Shown here: positions 25,236-32,907 of the stretch, one piece after another | How positions within the stretch are numbered: the stretch's first letter is position 1 | Layout: each line of letters starts with the position of its first letter | Assembly: GCA_900544115.1 (NCBI GenBank) | Contig: UQTW01000026.1 | Location: forward strand, 1-35,852 | Length of the DNA stretch: 35,852 bases | Origin: an uncultured Collinsella sp. | Lineage (GTDB): Bacteria > Actinomycetota > Coriobacteriia > Coriobacteriales > Coriobacteriaceae | Direction of reading: 5' to 3' | Translations under genes and position numbers: made by a program | The notes under the pieces: model-generated | Databases searched by the model: none | Told to the model about the DNA's origin: nothing | The model's input: only the letters and a program-made list of their open reading frames with translations

Positions 25236-26120
25236 TTACGAACGCTTGCCGGCAAAGCGCAGCGCCAGCGATTGCAGACTGGTGGCGGCTAGGTTGTTGG
25301 TGCAGTCGGGGTCGCAGCCTTCCAGCCACACGTACACATCCACGCGCACAGGCGTGCTGCGGTTGGCGCCCTTGGCAGCGGCGGGCAGGCTGCAGATCTT
25401 GGTCGTAGCCTCCTTGAGGCTCACGATGCCGGTGTCTTCGTTGTAGTCGCAGAAGTTTGCGCTAGTCAGCTGGTCAAAATGAACCGTGGCGCCATTGGAG
25501 CGGGTGCTGTCGAGCACCAGGTGATTCTGCTCGTTCTCGCCGGCATCCTTGCCGTCGAGCGTGTTGTAGCGCGCCTGGGGATTGCGCTCGCCTGAGACCT
25601 CAAAGACATACTGCCCCGTAACGGTGTCGCCCTGCCCCGGAGCATAGGTAACCAGGCCCACGCGCAGAGCGGTAGAGATGGGGTTTGCCGTGTCCTGCTC
25701 GGTAAAGTCGATGCCCGACAGGTACACGTCGGTCGCGGCCGAGTTGGTGGCCAGGTACAGGGAAGTCTTGTAGTAGTCGGAATGCTCGGCGGCGCCAAAC
25801 ATGCTGGCAAAGAGCGAGTCCTGGGTGGTTTCGCCGGTAAAGCCCGTTACCTTTTGGAAGCCGTTGAGCACGTTGTCGGTCGAGACGGGATCGAGCAGGC
25901 CCGAAAAGCTCAGGCCGGCGTTGGTTTTGTATTCGCCGTCGTACTCGTTGGAGATGAGGAAGGTCACGCCCGTGCCCGCGGCCATCTTGACGTCGGTGAT
26001 GTGGCGGTTGGCGTTGTAGATGTACCAGGCATATGTTACGGCTCCGGCAGCAGCAAGGGCCACCAGCAACGTGGCGAGCATGCGATTGAACTGTTTTCGC
26101 AGCGAGCGTGCGTCCGACAT
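25236..26120 (-). CDS. SipW-dependent TasA/camelysin-like secreted protein A
   Basis: The first gene of the operon, 294 residues. A basic N-terminus (RKQFNR) precedes a hydrophobic stretch (about 14-33) ending GAVTYAWYIYN, the SipW-type cleavage region with Tyr in place of the usual Phe. The mature protein has an early TFLISNEYDGEY segment, four or more Cys, and the C-terminal VYVWLEGCDPDCTN signature with a last strand LQSLALRF. The pattern KICSLPAAAKG upstream of the signature is shared with gene B (PICTLAANEV), so A and B appear to be closest relatives. The ATG at 26120 follows a strong GGGGGAGGGGC site. No convincing promoter was found; the best -10-like element is TAAAAT at 26181-26186. 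Confidence 0.86.
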   Translation of the reverse strand: MSDARSLRKQFNRMLATLLVALAAAGAVTYAWYIYNANRHITDVKMAAGTGVTFLISNEYDGEYKTNAGLSFSGLLDPVSTDNVLNGFQKVTGFTGETTQDSLFASMFGAAEHSDYYKTSLYLATNSAATDVYLSGIDFTEQDTANPISTALRVGLVTYAPGQGDTVTGQYVFEVSGERNPQARYNTLDGKDAGENEQNHLVLDSTRSNGATVHFDQLTSANFCDYNEDTGIVSLKEATTKICSLPAAAKGANRSTPVRVDVYVWLEGCDPDCTNNLAATSLQSLALRFAGKRS

Positions 26121-26292
26121 GCCCCTCCCCCAGATGCCGTGTTGTAAACCGCCTGGACATCATTTGCCCATAATGGAGTTATTTTACGCGAACGTGCAGT
26201 TCATCGGGGGTACAAACGGAATATTTCGCGTGCCCTTCGCGCTGCATCGGGGCGGATAGGGTCGCAAATCGCCGCTTTTTAAAAAATAGTTC

Positions 26293-26321
26293 TTGCCACT
26301 GGGCGGGAGCTCCGTTATATT
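26293..26321 (+). promoter_or_regulatory. Promoter of tRNA-Val
   Basis: TTGCCA at 26293-26298 and TATATT at 26316-26321 are separated by an ideal 17-base spacer, about 30 bases before the tRNA. This is a textbook sigma70-type promoter. Confidence 0.85.
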
Positions 26322-26350
26322 ATTTCCTGCGCACTCGCGCACCCTTGATC

Positions 26351-26425
26351 GGGCGTTTAGCTCAGGGGGAGAGCGCTTCCCTGACACGGAAGAGGTCAGA
26401 AGTTCAAATCTTCTAACGCCCACCA
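26351..26425 (+). tRNA. tRNA-Val (GAC), CCA encoded
   Basis: A 75-base cloverleaf: acceptor GGGCGTT pairs with AACGCCC, D-arm GCTCAGGGGGAGAGC, anticodon stem CTTCC/GGAAG around the loop CTGACAC (anticodon GAC), T-arm with GTTCAAATC, discriminator A, and an encoded CCA. It has its own promoter and terminator. I found no second copy of its 3' end within the window, so it does not bracket an integrated element visible here. Confidence 0.97.
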
Positions 26426-26433
26426 AATGTTCG

Positions 26434-26469
26434 CAGCTCAGAGGCTTCGCCTCTGAGCTGTTTTGTTTT
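26434..26469 (+). terminator. Terminator of tRNA-Val
   Basis: A perfect 12-bp stem, CAGCTCAGAGGC and GCCTCTGAGCTG, with a TTC loop is followed by TTTTGTTTT, 8 bases after the tRNA. Confidence 0.92.
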
Positions 26470-26627
26470 ACGCCACCAAGTCAAACGGACGCCGCGGCGC
26501 CCAAAGCCGCCTCAACAACGCCAGCAACCACCCCAACCAAGCCCAAAGCCGCCCAAACAACCCCAGCGAGCGCCCCGATCAGGCCTGAATGGGCCTCGCA
26601 GCCATATCCGGGCGACCCCCGCAAATC

Positions 26628-26807
26628 GAAGGTGAATGGTTTCCCGCGAAGTGAACGAGCCAAAACAAACCCCCGGAACATCGACACTTTTGGCGGTTCA
26701 TTTCCTGCAGCTTTGTCGTTAGAATCCTGCGATTTTGGCGCAAAAAAGTGTGGATGCTTCGGGGGTCCAAAAACACTCGTTCACTTCACGGGAAACCATT
26801 CACCTTC
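26628..26807. repeat. 180-bp palindromic element, MITE-like
   Basis: The 32-bp ends (26628-26659 and 26776-26807) are inverted copies with one mismatch (GAAGGTGAATGGTTTCCCG...). Pairing continues inward with mismatches through an A-rich and CCCCCG segment to about 26695 and 26740. No reading frame inside looks real. The gap 26470-26627 is Pro/Ala-coding-like GC-rich sequence without a supported gene. Confidence 0.75.
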
Positions 26808-26842
26808 AAAACGGCAGCACCCCTTCGCCGTCAAAGGCCCAC

Positions 26843-27946
26843 TTACCAATGCTGACGCGCCTCAATAACGGTCTGCCAGAGCTTAAACCGCTTTGTCTCG
26901 ACGCGCGCCCGTGCCAAATATCGCGCTTCCTCGGTCATGGGCTTGTAAAATATGGGCCGCTTGCGACGATGCAGCTTCCGTCGGACGCGTTCGCACAGGC
27001 GAACGAGCTTTTCGTAGTCGCTCGCCTGGTCAGTCGTCACCGTAAAGTACGCGACCCCATTGAGCATCTGCAGCTCGTTGCGGCGCTCGGTATCCTTGTG
27101 GATTTTCTCGCTTCCATCATGGATGGCGTCGCTGTCGTAATCAACCAGCGCGGTAAGCACCTCGGGCAGCAAGCCAGCCCTTACTTTATCCAGGCCCAAC
27201 TCAGCTTTCGCCGTAAGCGTGATGTCGGGCGTGCGCTCCAACACGCGCAGTTTGCGGTTGCGCCCATCGTTGTAGCCGTCGCGAATGAAGTACTTCTTGT
27301 TCAGCTCGGCCTTGCCCAGTGCAAGCCCGCCGTAATGCGCAGGCAGCGACATAAACATGCAAAGCCCCGACTCCCTTGGAGACCGTGAGCCCTCTTCCAC
27401 GTACGGAAGCAACGCCTTCGCCTTAGCGGCGCCTCTCACCTTTGATGCCCGGTCAAGGTACGCCGCGATGAGCTCCTTAGTCGTGAGCCTGCCATCGCGC
27501 ATGCCCGCATCCCTGCTTGTTACCCCACCGGGAGCAAGGTTATCCAGCCGGTAGTCCGATGTCATGGCATAGCCGGCGTAGATGGCCGCCGCCGCATCGC
27601 CATCGTGCGCGGCCTGCAAAAACGCCAGCTCGGGAGAGCACACGTACGCATCCAGGTCGCCCATCCAGTGGCCCAGCGAGATAAACGAACCCGCCGGGAG
27701 CTCGTTGGTGCACAGGTGCGTCTTAACATGCTTGCTCCGCCGACGGTCGGCGCGCGACGGCACCAGCAAATCCAGCGTTTGGATCCCCAGGTCATAGCGA
27801 TCGATAAACTCCTGCGCCTCTTGGTCACAGAGCGCGCAGGCACCCGCGATCGACACGACCTCTGGCTCCGAATCCCCAAAGCGCGGGTTCGGGATGTGCG
27901 CCAAGAGCGCCAGCGCAGCGTTATGTGAAACGATAAAGTAGCTCAT
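26843..27946 (-). CDS. AbiEi/DUF559-like hypothetical protein
   Basis: A 367-residue soluble protein. The middle part (about 180-270) has the look of the transcriptional-regulator-like 'orphan AbiEi antitoxin' group common in Actinobacteria: GLCMFMSLPAHYGGLALG and ELNKKYFIRDGYNDGR. The C-terminal part contains VDYDSDAIH, then KDTERRNEL and YFTVTTDQ, which resembles the Vsr/DUF559-type PD-(D/E)XK pattern ('E-Y-D-G-x-x-H ... D-x-x-R-x-x-x-L'), although the leading Glu is Asp here. No AbiEii-type toxin gene is adjacent. Its ribosome-binding site is weak. It could be a nuclease-like or DNA-binding protein of a mobile defence repertoire; the assignment is tentative. Confidence 0.55.
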   Translation of the reverse strand: MSYFIVSHNAALALLAHIPNPRFGDSEPEVVSIAGACALCDQEAQEFIDRYDLGIQTLDLLVPSRADRRRSKHVKTHLCTNELPAGSFISLGHWMGDLDAYVCSPELAFLQAAHDGDAAAAIYAGYAMTSDYRLDNLAPGGVTSRDAGMRDGRLTTKELIAAYLDRASKVRGAAKAKALLPYVEEGSRSPRESGLCMFMSLPAHYGGLALGKAELNKKYFIRDGYNDGRNRKLRVLERTPDITLTAKAELGLDKVRAGLLPEVLTALVDYDSDAIHDGSEKIHKDTERRNELQMLNGVAYFTVTTDQASDYEKLVRLCERVRRKLHRRKRPIFYKPMTEEARYLARARVETKRFKLWQTVIEARQHW

Positions 27947-28032
27947 GGCGCAAAGGTAGCACGCGCGTCGGCGGCCGTTAGCGGTCCTGCCAAGTTATCG
28001 GCAAACGACCGGCGGATTTTTGCCGCGACGCG

Positions 28033-28200
28033 TCCAAAGTGCTCATTCGTCGACGTCTAGCTGCAAATCCGTCAAGCTTTTGGCAAGGTTGCCGCTCAAC
28101 TGACCAAAATCTGACCATTTGCTTGCCCATTTGCTTGACGGCGCGCCCTCGCCAAAATGCTCCGCGACTTCTCAGGCGGTCGAAGTGCTCGTTTAGCGAC
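28033..28200. repeat. Intergenic repeats before the DUF5710 gene
   Basis: Two related copies of an AAGTGCTCrTT...CGAC element (28033-28054 and 28180-28200) flank a perfect 9-bp inverted repeat, CCGTCAAGC (28069-28077) and GCTTGACGG (28133-28141). Short tandem units (CTGACCAAAAT, CTGACCATTTG, CTTGCCCATTTG) lie just before the right arm. The 27947-28263 gap has no supported gene. Confidence 0.5.
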
Positions 28201-28263
28201 CACACACCCACTGCTGGGGTATCCTTGGAGCACATGCACCGCAAGCCGCACAAAGGAGCCGCC

Positions 28264-28962
28264 ATGCGCACCGAGCTCGATGTTCCCTTTTCGCACAAAG
28301 ACAAGGCCAAGGCCCTGGGCGCCAAGTGGGACCGGGTCAAGAAGATCTGGTACGTGCCCGATGGCGTCAACCCCGAGCCCTTTGCCGCGTGGCTGCCCGG
28401 CGTTGATCGCTCCGACCCCAGCGCGCCCTACATCTACCTGGTGCTGGGCAAGCGCGAGTGTTGGAAGTGCCACGAGCAGACGACGGTCGCGGCCTTTGGC
28501 ATTCCGTATTGGGCGACCGAAGACTCGGGCAGCGAGGCTGCGCCCGGCGATGCGCGCGCCATGGACGACGCGGGTCACATTGCGATCGACACCGCCCACG
28601 CCAACGCCATAGCCATCGTCCCCGCGCTGGGCTGCGTGCCGGCCGAGCTCCGCGACTACCTGCGCGAGCGCTGCGGCTACAAGCCCACAACGTCGCGCAC
28701 CACTAAGACCGTATCGCTCGCCAGCACCTGCACCGGCTGCGGCGCGCTGCAAGGCAGCCATTACCTGTTCGAGGAGCCCACGTCGCCGTTTGCACTCACA
28801 GCCATCAACAAGCTGCCCGCACTGGAGTTCGTGCGCGTGGAAGTCGCCGGCGTCTATGGCATCCCCACCAGTCAGAGCAACTTTGACCAGGCGCTCTTCA
28901 CCTGGGCACGTGATCACCACACCCAGTTCCATAAGGCCCTGTTCGAGGGGATCTACCTGTAG
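28264..28962 (+). CDS. DUF5710 domain protein with zinc-ribbon cysteines
   Basis: A 232-residue soluble protein. The N-terminus (TELDVPFSHKDKAKALGAKW, then WYVPDGVNPEPFAAWL) is a DUF5710 domain, a small module found in plasmid primases and other DNA-metabolism proteins and thought to bind nucleic acid. After it come CWKC (about residues 64-67), a central acidic loop, and CTGC about 90 residues later, which may form one zinc site. The C-terminal part has no recognisable domain. The ATG at 28264 follows AAAGGAGCC; the frame open back to 28039 lies in intergenic repeats and is rejected. Genes on both sides face the other way, so it is probably single. The function is unknown. Confidence 0.7.
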   Translation: MRTELDVPFSHKDKAKALGAKWDRVKKIWYVPDGVNPEPFAAWLPGVDRSDPSAPYIYLVLGKRECWKCHEQTTVAAFGIPYWATEDSGSEAAPGDARAMDDAGHIAIDTAHANAIAIVPALGCVPAELRDYLRERCGYKPTTSRTTKTVSLASTCTGCGALQGSHYLFEEPTSPFALTAINKLPALEFVRVEVAGVYGIPTSQSNFDQALFTWARDHHTQFHKALFEGIYL

Positions 28963-29089
28963 GGCAAAGCTCGAAAATCGAATATGAAAATCCTCGTAAA
29001 TCGAGTATGCGCAGGTAGCTGAGTTGTTGGCGTAACGCAGAAAATGTCGAATCACCGAGTTTGCCCGACTAGATATTCAGTCTTCGAAG

Positions 29090-29371
29090 CTATGACTCCG
29101 CATCGTCATAGGTAATGGTGCATCCGCAGGTTGGGCATTGCTGAGGATAGACCGGAAGGCGCAAGCCCATCCGAGCCCGCGGGCTGGCGGCATGTTTGTC
29201 GCGGGCGTCGATGAAGCTGATGTCTAGGCATGGGAGGTCAACGCCGCAGCGAGGGCAGGGCAAGGAGATTTGGCTGCAGTTGGCCTCGACGAGCGGAAAC
29301 AAGCTCCGATCCATCAGAACGCGCGGCAAGTTTCCGTATGCGCCGCGCGCGATATCGCTTCGCCATCCCAT
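29090..29371 (-). CDS. Small zinc-ribbon protein
   Basis: A 93-residue protein with two CxxC pairs (CPRC at about residues 39-42 and CPTC at about 81-84), spaced as for one zinc ribbon. A short Asp-rich C-terminus follows. The ATG at 29371 has a strong ribosome-binding site (GGAAAGGGGAG). It lies 118 bases downstream of the HNH endonuclease gene on the same strand and could be cotranscribed with it. I do not recognise the family. Confidence 0.6.
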   Translation of the reverse strand: MGWRSDIARGAYGNLPRVLMDRSLFPLVEANCSQISLPCPRCGVDLPCLDISFIDARDKHAASPRARMGLRLPVYPQQCPTCGCTITYDDAES

Positions 29372-29489
29372 GGTCTCCCCTTTCCTGTTTTACCTGTTGA
29401 GAAGAGGATGGCAGGATCGTGCGGCTCTCGTTGCGGCGCGACGCGATCCGATCAATCGACATGATTGGGTTGCGACGGGCCACGCCCAG

Positions 29490-30572
29490 CTAATACGGAG
29501 CAACGGCTTCCGCCCGGCGCCGCGATTCCGAGAAATCAAACTCGGCTCGATGGGCCTCGAGAAATCGTGCGTTGGGGCGCAAACGATGTTCATCCGGCTC
29601 GCGCAACACCGAGCCCGCAAACGCCGCATAATCCGTGTACTGCAGAAGGTACGACCCGCAAAGTTGATAGTCGCCGCGTACCAGCTCAAACGAAATCAGA
29701 TGAGCATCGAACAGCGAGTGCAGGTCGCGGCGCAGCAGAATACCGTTGCTGACAACCTGCGACTTGGGACCCGAGTAGTTCTCGATATGCGCAGCTTCGA
29801 GCGCTTCGTCGACATTGCAACCCGAGACGGCGCATCGACCGGTATAGGCCTCAAAGAGCTGCGTGCGGAAACGCTGCTGGCCGATTCGCTCGCGACGCAG
29901 CGCATAGCGAACCTTTTCATCGTCGCTCGCCGGAGCGCCGGAAAACTCCGCCGCAATCGGAGCGTCCTTCATGTAGCTCATATCGGGGAAGAAACGCGCG
30001 TCGGGTCCACCCTTGTGAACGGGGCCATGCAGCACAAACCAGCTGTTCTCCGGCTCGTAACGCCCAACGAACGCTAGGCCCAGCACCTTGTAGCCAGCGC
30101 TCGTTGCAAAGAACACGCCAACGGGAACGCCGCACTCCATGCAGTTGATCATCTTTTGGTTGTAGTCCTGGTCGCGCCAGTTTTCGACCGAAGCACTTTG
30201 CGACGAGTACTTGAGCACCCAGGTGCCATCCTCAAGATAGAGCGGCGGAACATCGGGGTAGGCGCCGCGCTTTGAGTTGTGCACCGAAAGGGCGAAGGTC
30301 TTCTCACGCGGATGCTTAACGCGCCGGCGACCAGGCCAAAAGATGCCCGAGTCGCGCGACACCGGAAAGAGTTCGGAATCAATCGTCAGACGAAAGGGAT
30401 ATTGAGGGCTATCGGCATTGGTGCGATGCGGAAGCTTGTCCCACAAGCCGCCACGCTGCTCCTCGCGCAAGAACCACTCCCAAGCCTGGACATATTCGGA
30501 CGGCACAAAGCTGCAAGCGCGGTCGAAACTCGGCCGAGCAATCAGCGGAACACTAGAAGCGATGCCGTCCAT
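29490..30572 (-). CDS. HNH endonuclease
   Basis: A 360-residue protein with a C-terminal HNH nuclease domain: FEAYTGRCAVSGCNVDEALE, then AAHIENY, then NGILLRRDLHSLFDAHLI (about residues 240-295). These carry the catalytic His of the AAHI block, the central Asn and the last His. The N-terminal 200 residues resemble no domain I can name but hold aromatic-rich segments (GVFFATSAGYKVLGLAFVGRY) seen in predicted restriction-type HNH proteins. The ATG at 30572 follows a perfect GGAGGTTCCTT. No methyltransferase is present, so a modification-dependent or stand-alone nuclease is possible, and a role in phage defence is only inferred. Confidence 0.8.
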   Translation of the reverse strand: MDGIASSVPLIARPSFDRACSFVPSEYVQAWEWFLREEQRGGLWDKLPHRTNADSPQYPFRLTIDSELFPVSRDSGIFWPGRRRVKHPREKTFALSVHNSKRGAYPDVPPLYLEDGTWVLKYSSQSASVENWRDQDYNQKMINCMECGVPVGVFFATSAGYKVLGLAFVGRYEPENSWFVLHGPVHKGGPDARFFPDMSYMKDAPIAAEFSGAPASDDEKVRYALRRERIGQQRFRTQLFEAYTGRCAVSGCNVDEALEAAHIENYSGPKSQVVSNGILLRRDLHSLFDAHLISFELVRGDYQLCGSYLLQYTDYAAFAGSVLREPDEHRLRPNARFLEAHRAEFDFSESRRRAEAVAPY

Positions 30573-30652
30573 AAGGAACCTCCAGGAAGAACAGTTCCTC
30601 ACATTATCGCCGACCCCGAGCGATATGCGACAAAGTGCTTCCAGCGGACAGC

Positions 30653-30692
30653 CACAAAAAAAGGGGCCGCTTCAATCGAAGCGGCCCCTTTA
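30653..30692 (-). terminator. Terminator of the F-E gene pair
   Basis: A perfect 14-bp stem, AAAGGGGCCGCTTC with GAAGCGGCCCCTTT, has a 4-base loop. On the minus strand it is followed by a run of seven T, 24 bases after the stop of gene E. Confidence 0.95.
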
Positions 30693-30716
30693 GGCAGTTT
30701 AATTGTTGTCTTGCCT

Positions 30717-31661
30717 CTACTTAGAGTCAGGCACGATGCCGACCAGGCTAACCGTTACATCGAAGGTCGGACTTCCTTCACCAACATCGAGGCCGGACAT
30801 GTTCTGACAATCGCTGTCAGTGCCTTCCATCCAAATGACAACCTTGAAGTTTGTCCCGCTGTAACCAACATGAGCGAGCATCTGAGCGTCGCCCGTCGGC
30901 TTTACGTAGGAGTCACCGCTTCCAGTTGCTCCCCAGTTTTTACTGTTCTGGTCAATCATATTGCCACCGCACACATGGGCATAGGACGGCGCCATGGTCA
31001 CCGAGAGGCTGTCGGGATTCACGCAACTCCAGCCTTCGGTAGCAGAAACATCGTTTCCCTTGCCTGTCGGAAGGACCGGAGCATAAACAACCTTGAGCTC
31101 GTCATTAATCAGCAGACCAACACGAAGGCTGCCTTTGATTTTGTCAAACCAATCTTTCGAAGCGCCTTCCGACGCAGTCACAACAACGGGACCGTTCGAG
31201 CTGCTGTTGTCGAGATAGACGTCAGCCTCGCCAGTCTGGTTAATCGTGTAGAGCGTATATTCCGCCATCGTATAGGCGTAATAAGTCTCGGTATCTCCCT
31301 TGAGCGTATAGGAACCCTCAAGCTGCTTAGAAATCGTTGCCTTCTGGTAACCACTCACATCTGTACCATTCCATGATTTTGGTACAAACCAGCTATGGGC
31401 ATCGTCCGTGGAAGACGGACTGATCTCATGGCCAGTGCTTGCGGCGGTCGTCTGATGATCGCTACCGTCATGAATGGCATTTGGGCCGGACGCAATTTGG
31501 AGGACCATGCCGTTTGCCTGGGCGCTAACGGTACTGGTGGTGCCGTCAACCTTTGTGTTTGAAACGAACCAGGCATACGTTGCAGAGCCAAGCGCAACCG
31601 CTGCCATAACGACTGACAAGGCTGCGATCGCAAGCTGCTTTTTCATCTGCTTAACGCTCAA
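30717..31661 (-). CDS. SipW-dependent TasA/camelysin-like secreted protein E
   Basis: A 314-residue secreted protein. The signal region (MKKQLAIAALSVVMAAVALG, then SATYAWFVSNTKVDG) matches that of gene F closely, so the two are recent relatives, and it fits SipW processing. The mature part is rich in Ser, Thr, Asp and Gly, and ends with VVIWMEGTDSDCQN and a beta strand TFDVTVSLVGI. The start is a TTG at 31661, 6 bases after GGAGGA; the nearest ATG (31646) is too far from that site. It lies 70 bases downstream of gene F, behind a terminator. Base composition is visibly less GC-rich than in A-D. A major fibre subunit is inferred. Confidence 0.85.
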   Translation of the reverse strand: MSVKQMKKQLAIAALSVVMAAVALGSATYAWFVSNTKVDGTTSTVSAQANGMVLQIASGPNAIHDGSDHQTTAASTGHEISPSSTDDAHSWFVPKSWNGTDVSGYQKATISKQLEGSYTLKGDTETYYAYTMAEYTLYTINQTGEADVYLDNSSSNGPVVVTASEGASKDWFDKIKGSLRVGLLINDELKVVYAPVLPTGKGNDVSATEGWSCVNPDSLSVTMAPSYAHVCGGNMIDQNSKNWGATGSGDSYVKPTGDAQMLAHVGYSGTNFKVVIWMEGTDSDCQNMSGLDVGEGSPTFDVTVSLVGIVPDSK

Positions 31662-31682
31662 CGGAAATCCTCCTCTCTAAAG

Positions 31683-31713
31683 AAAAAGGCGGGGGACACC
31701 TCTCCCCCGCCTT
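31683..31713 (-). terminator. Internal terminator between genes F and E
   Basis: An 11-bp stem (31686-31696 with 31703-31713, AAGGCGGGGGA) is followed on the minus strand by TTTTT at 31687-31683 and then at once by the ribosome-binding site of gene E. There is no room for a separate promoter, so E probably depends on read-through. Confidence 0.85.
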
Positions 31714-31731
31714 GTTTAGCTGCTTATCCCG

Positions 31732-32508
31732 CTAGTTCTTATCGGTCTGAGTAGAGGTAGCAGTGAAGACAACGTTAATGCGCTTGGAAGCCGTCTTCAG
31801 ATTCTCAAGATTGTTCGTAAAGACCTGAGCATCGTCACCATCGTAGAAGACATACATTTCAACGGTTGTCTCATCCTCGCCAATCTTATCGGCAAGCTTA
31901 TGCGTGGTGTCAGAAGAGGAGACAATGCCGTCCTTATTGCAAAGCACCCAGTTCGTCCCGCTCATGACCAGCACGCGAAGCGCAGAATCAAATTTATCAT
32001 TATCGCCTGTGGCACCCGTAATTTTGGCCGAATCAACTACAAGATTGGTGAGCTCAGCGCCCTTTGAGCCAACATAAAAGGTGTTCTTTACGGCATACTT
32101 TCCAGTAACCGCGGCGGCAGGCGTGCCGGCAGCGTCGGCGCCCTGAGCAGGAACAAGCTTGACGGTATTGTCGACCTTCAAGCCATCAGTCGCACTGGTA
32201 CCGAATGCCGTATAGAAGTTAGCCAGCGTATCGTACGGAGTCGTGTCGGCGCCATTTGCCCAATGAGCCGGATAAAGCGGCGTGTTCGCAACAGAAGAAT
32301 CATCCGTGCGAAGATCCTTAGACGGTTCATTCTCATCACGAATATACATGAACGCAGAGTTCGACTGAGCAGAAATCTTACTGGTCGTTGCGTCGACCTT
32401 GTTGTTGCTCACAAACCATGCGAACGTGGCAGAGCCCAGTGCTACGGCTGCTACCAGCACCATGGCGATGGCGGCGCCCATCTGCTTCTTTAATGCCTTG
32501 GTATCCAT
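31732..32508 (-). CDS. SipW-dependent TasA/camelysin-like secreted protein F
   Basis: A 258-residue secreted protein. The signal region ends GSATFAWFVSNNKVDATTSK, nearly the same as in gene E and fitting SipW cleavage. The mature part has many Asp, Thr, Ala and Lys residues, no Cys, and ends with a degenerate copy of the family signature (MYVFYDGDDAQVFTN) plus a last strand INVVFTAT. The open frame extends to 32742, but the ATG at 32508 is preceded by AAAGGGG and starts the signal peptide correctly. It is transcribed before gene E from an upstream leader of about 110 bases. The lower GC and strong ribosome-binding site suggest a highly expressed major subunit (inference). Confidence 0.86.
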   Translation of the reverse strand: MDTKALKKQMGAAIAMVLVAAVALGSATFAWFVSNNKVDATTSKISAQSNSAFMYIRDENEPSKDLRTDDSSVANTPLYPAHWANGADTTPYDTLANFYTAFGTSATDGLKVDNTVKLVPAQGADAAGTPAAAVTGKYAVKNTFYVGSKGAELTNLVVDSAKITGATGDNDKFDSALRVLVMSGTNWVLCNKDGIVSSSDTTHKLADKIGEDETTVEMYVFYDGDDAQVFTNNLENLKTASKRINVVFTATSTQTDKN

Positions 32509-32618
32509 ACGGACCCCTTTCTTTCCCCATTCATCCCAGATGACGCTCGAGAAGCCCGGAAGGGGAGCCCGCGCTTTCGTGTTGGATGTTGCTTGCCCAT
32601 CCTTTAGATATGGAATCG

Positions 32619-32627
32619 AGAATACCA
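32619..32627 (-). promoter_or_regulatory. Candidate promoter of the F-E pair
   Basis: On the minus strand an extended -10 (TGG-TATTCT) lies about 110 bases before the F start. The -35 region is poor. The resulting leader (32509-32612) has only weak folds, including GGATG-CATCC. I looked for, but did not find, a cyclic-di-GMP riboswitch. The rest of 32630-32907 is promoter-like AT-rich sequence plus a TATACT at 32848-32853 that may serve the next gene. Confidence 0.35.
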
Positions 32628-32907
32628 TAATTCTTACGATTTCCTTATGAGTTTTCGGGAGCTTACATTCCGACAGATTTATGGGTCCACCTCGAGTTAT
32701 GCGTGTGGCTATGTGAACACTATTCACCTTATTTGGTCGCACCCTCCCGTGCAGTCATAAGTCCCTCTTAAGACTTGTCACCGCAGCGCCGCACCAACAC
32801 ATGCACACGCCCTCCACCGAGCTTCGCCCGAGCCTCTCCCCACTCGCTATACTGGTGCAGAACGTGTAGTTTTCGCGTGCTAAACGGGCTATTTGTTAGG
32901 AGGGCCC

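Noticed and set aside
26351..26425. tRNA-Val as attachment site of an integrated element
   Set aside because: The neighbouring genes look accessory, but there is no integrase and no second copy of the tRNA 3' end in the window.
32509..32640. Possible cyclic-di-GMP riboswitch in the leader of gene F
   Set aside because: The leader is long enough and a PilZ gene is nearby, but the conserved GEMM core and paired helices could not be matched.
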